Shown one piece after another: positions 5,351-6,643 of a DNA stretch of 6,643 bases. Positions within the stretch are counted from its first letter, which is position 1; each line of letters opens with the position of its first letter. The notes beneath the pieces are model-generated. The model had not been told where the DNA came from and did no database searches. It worked only from the letters and a program-made list of their open reading frames with translations. Source of the DNA: an uncultured Lachnospiraceae bacterium (GTDB lineage Bacteria; Bacillota; Clostridia; Lachnospirales; Lachnospiraceae); contig CANPZR010000139.1 of assembly GCA_947589175.1 (NCBI GenBank), forward strand, positions 1 to 6,643. Direction: 5' to 3'. Position numbers and translations under genes: made by a program.

Positions 5351-5617
5351 TTGACAGATACAAGATACAAGGACGGGCGCGAGCGTGACATACAGTGCCA
5401 TGCCTGTGGCCGCAGGATTCAGATGTATAAGGGAATCTGGCAGGAAGATGCCCTGATCGTTAAAAAGAGCTGGGGATTTTTTTCGGAAAAGGATACGGAA
5501 ATCCACGAATTTGCTCTGTGTGAATCATGTTATGACAAACTGACGGCCGGCTTTAAAAAGCCGGTAAACATTCGACAGCAGGCTGATCTTTTTGAGCAGT
5601 GTCCTGATACAATGTAA
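5351..5617 (+). CDS. small four-cysteine (zinc-ribbon-like) protein of unknown function
   Basis: The product is 88 residues with two CxxC pairs: C16-H-A-C19 and C57-E-S-C60. Between them are a WGFFSEKDTEIHEF segment and a hydrophobic patch. Two knuckles about 37 residues apart strongly suggest one zinc-bound ribbon. No DNA-binding or enzyme motif is evident; I do not recognise a named family. The start is a TTG at 5351 behind a G-rich ribosome-binding site (5335-5343, seven-base spacing). The ATG at 5332 is in another frame. It has its own extended -10 promoter and a terminator shortly after its stop, so it is probably a single-gene unit, though read-through from tsaB is possible. A CCGGCT/AGCCGG inverted repeat lies within its 3' part (about 5546-5565). 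Confidence 0.75.
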   Translation: MTDTRYKDGRERDIQCHACGRRIQMYKGIWQEDALIVKKSWGFFSEKDTEIHEFALCESCYDKLTAGFKKPVNIRQQADLFEQCPDTM

Positions 5618-5635
5618 AACCTCCAATCGGCAGAG

Positions 5636-5670
5636 ACCGCTGATCCCGGGAAATGGGACCGGCGGTTTTT
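5636..5670 (+). terminator. intrinsic terminator after the four-cysteine gene
   Basis: Arms ACCGC (5636-5640) and GCGGT (5662-5666), with inner TCCC/GGGA pairing, form a stem with a three-by-three internal loop and a GGGAAAT loop. Five T follow the stem. It ends transcription about 20 bases past the stop at 5617. Confidence 0.75.
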
Positions 5671-5681
5671 GCTGTGCGTTG

Positions 5682-5713
5682 TTTACGGTTCTGTTACTTT
5701 TTGGTGTTAAATT
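5682..5713 (+). promoter_or_regulatory. weak candidate promoter or regulator site of the two-component operon
   Basis: TTTACG (5682-5687) and an extended -10-like TGTTAAATT (5705-5713) are a poor promoter candidate with a long spacer. Over the same bases three GTT(T)A units start at 5681, 5693 and 5706. Near-regular direct repeats of this kind are the usual binding form for OmpR/PhoB-type regulators, so autoregulation is possible. Confidence 0.25.
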
Positions 5714-5734
5714 ATCAGTGATGAGGTTAGCGTG

Positions 5735-5761
5735 AAAAATAAGCTCGATAGCTTATTTTTT
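5735..5761 (+). terminator. AT-rich hairpin with T-run before the response regulator
   Basis: This is a perfect 11-bp stem, AAAAATAAGCT (5735-5745) with AGCTTATTTTT (5750-5760), a CGAT loop and one more T. It looks like a weak intrinsic terminator or attenuator. It sits only seven bases before the GAGGAG of the regulator, so if the promoter is upstream it would lie in the leader and limit read-through. Confidence 0.6.
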
Positions 5762-5778
5762 CAGAAATGAGGAGTTTT

Positions 5779-6429
5779 ATGCAGATTTTGATTGTGGAGG
5801 ATGACAAAAACATACGGGAGCTGATTCGCCGGAATCTGCAGTTGGTAGGTTACGACTGCCAGGTATGCCGGGACGGCCGGGAGATGGAGCGGGCGCTGGA
5901 GGAGAGCAAATTTGACCTGATTCTGCTGGATGTGATGCTGCCGGGGCTGTCCGGCTTTGATCTGATTGAAAAATGCGTCGGCACGCCGGTGATTTTTGTC
6001 ACGGCGAAGGGAGAGCTGGAGGACAAGATTCAGGGGCTCACCCTGGGGGCGGAGGACTATATTGTCAAGCCCTTTGAGATGATGGAGCTGATCGCGCGGG
6101 TGAATGTGGTGCTCCGCCGGTTCCAGAAGGAGGAGAGGCGCTTTTTGCTGGGCGGGGTGGAGGTGAATCTGGACCGGCGCACGGTTTTTCGGGACGGCGC
6201 GGAGATTGAGCTTGCGCCGCGGGAATTTGCCCTTTTGGAAGTTCTGATTGAAAACCGGAATATCGCCCTGTCACGGGACAAGCTGCTGGAGCTGGCATGG
6301 GGGTACGATTACGAGGGAGAGACCAAGACCGTGGACGTGCATATTCAGCGGCTGCGGAAAAAGCTGGGCTGGGAGAGGTACATAAAAACCGTGATAAAGG
6401 TGGGATACCGTCTGGAGGTGGCGCGGTGA
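5779..6429 (+). CDS. OmpR/PhoB-family response regulator
   Basis: The product is 216 residues from the ATG at 5779, chosen for GAGGAG at 5769-5774; an in-frame ATG at 5767 lies before this site. The receiver domain (1 to about 116) has the acidic pocket E7-D8-D9, phospho-acceptor D51 in LLLDVMLPG, T75 in VIFVTAK and K97 in VKPFE. The C-terminal winged helix (about 125-215) shows LAPREFALLEVLIEN, then DVHIQRLRKKLG and the wing ending KVGYRL. It binds DNA as a phosphorylated dimer and is presumably activated by the kinase encoded next. The target genes are unknown. All active-site residues are present. The stop overlaps the kinase start by GTGA, a usual arrangement for cognate pairs. Confidence 0.95.
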   Translation: MQILIVEDDKNIRELIRRNLQLVGYDCQVCRDGREMERALEESKFDLILLDVMLPGLSGFDLIEKCVGTPVIFVTAKGELEDKIQGLTLGAEDYIVKPFEMMELIARVNVVLRRFQKEERRFLLGGVEVNLDRRTVFRDGAEIELAPREFALLEVLIENRNIALSRDKLLELAWGYDYEGETKTVDVHIQRLRKKLGWERYIKTVIKVGYRLEVAR

Positions 6430-6643
6430 GGGTATGGCAGAAGCTCATGCTGTTGGTGTTAGCGATCAGCGTGTTGTTTGTAAATGCGGGGATTTACGCC
6501 GTGTTTCAGATGACGTATCACAAAAATCTGGAGACGGAGCAGGTCCGGGGGGAGACGGCGTATCTGGTCATGCGAAAGAGCGTCATTAAGACCATGCGCG
6601 CGATGGAGGAGCAGAGCCGGCTGACGGATGCGGCCGCGGCGGA
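6426..6643 (+). CDS. sensor histidine kinase, N-terminal part (cut by the window edge)
   Basis: 72 codons are visible. The start is GTG at 6426 with GGAGG (6414-6418) seven bases upstream, overlapping the regulator stop. The product begins with a short basic stretch (RVWQK), then a membrane segment LMLLVLAISVLFVNAGIYAVF (about 8-28), followed by the start of an extracytoplasmic sensor region (from QMTYHKNLETEQVRGE). The HAMP, histidine-phosphotransfer and ATPase domains would lie beyond the window. The kinase call rests on gene order and the membrane-anchor layout, as no catalytic motif is visible. Confidence 0.8.
   Translation, partial: MRVWQKLMLLVLAISVLFVNAGIYAVFQMTYHKNLETEQVRGETAYLVMRKSVIKTMRAMEEQSRLTDAAAA

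Noticed and set aside
1..6643. CRISPR array, tRNA or rRNA genes, transposase or integrase
   Set aside because: I saw no regularly spaced repeats, tRNA-like cloverleaf, rRNA-like stretch or recombinase motif on either strand.

Overview
The window looks like a chromosomal piece of a moderately GC-rich Clostridia-type Firmicute, probably Lachnospiraceae-like. The basis is strong GGAGG ribosome-binding sites, TTGACA/TATAAT-type promoters, a TTG start, 4-base ATGA gene overlaps, and protein families typical of that group (YcxB-like protein, tsaE-tsaB, OmpR-type regulator with kinase). The taxonomic call is inference.

Left end (1-1049): an AT-rich stretch without a convincing gene leads into a type II toxin-antitoxin pair of the BrnT/BrnA family on the + strand. 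The pair has a near-consensus promoter placed so close to the toxin ATG that the toxin message should be leaderless, whereas the antitoxin has an almost perfect Shine-Dalgarno. An exact 39-bp direct repeat (340-378 and 1011-1049) brackets the pair. The right copy includes the last codons of the next gene, so the pair looks like a small insertion at a gene boundary.

Middle (1040-3326, - strand): a large polytopic membrane protein of GT-C glycosyltransferase type, preceded by a 101-residue membrane ORF. The two ORFs meet at a run of eight C (on the - strand). Seven C would join them into one protein of about 761 residues, so this is a frameshift, a phase-variable switch, a sequence error or an unusual translationally coupled pair. 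A 42-bp tandem repeat lies just after the junction.

Intergenic 3327-3656: two divergent promoters whose -35 boxes overlap almost completely, one for the membrane gene and one for the rightward operon, plus inverted repeats in the rightward leader.

Right half (3657-6643, + strand): ycxB-like gene, tsaE and tsaB joined by ATGA overlaps (the latter two serve tRNA t6A synthesis), then a small four-cysteine protein with its own extended -10 promoter and a terminator. Next comes a two-component system: an OmpR/PhoB-type response regulator preceded by an AT-rich hairpin, and the start of its sensor kinase, cut by the window edge.

I see no wholly new multi-gene system. The points most worth checking are the repeat-bracketed brnTA module, the C8 tract that splits the GT-C gene, and the shared -35 divergent promoter.
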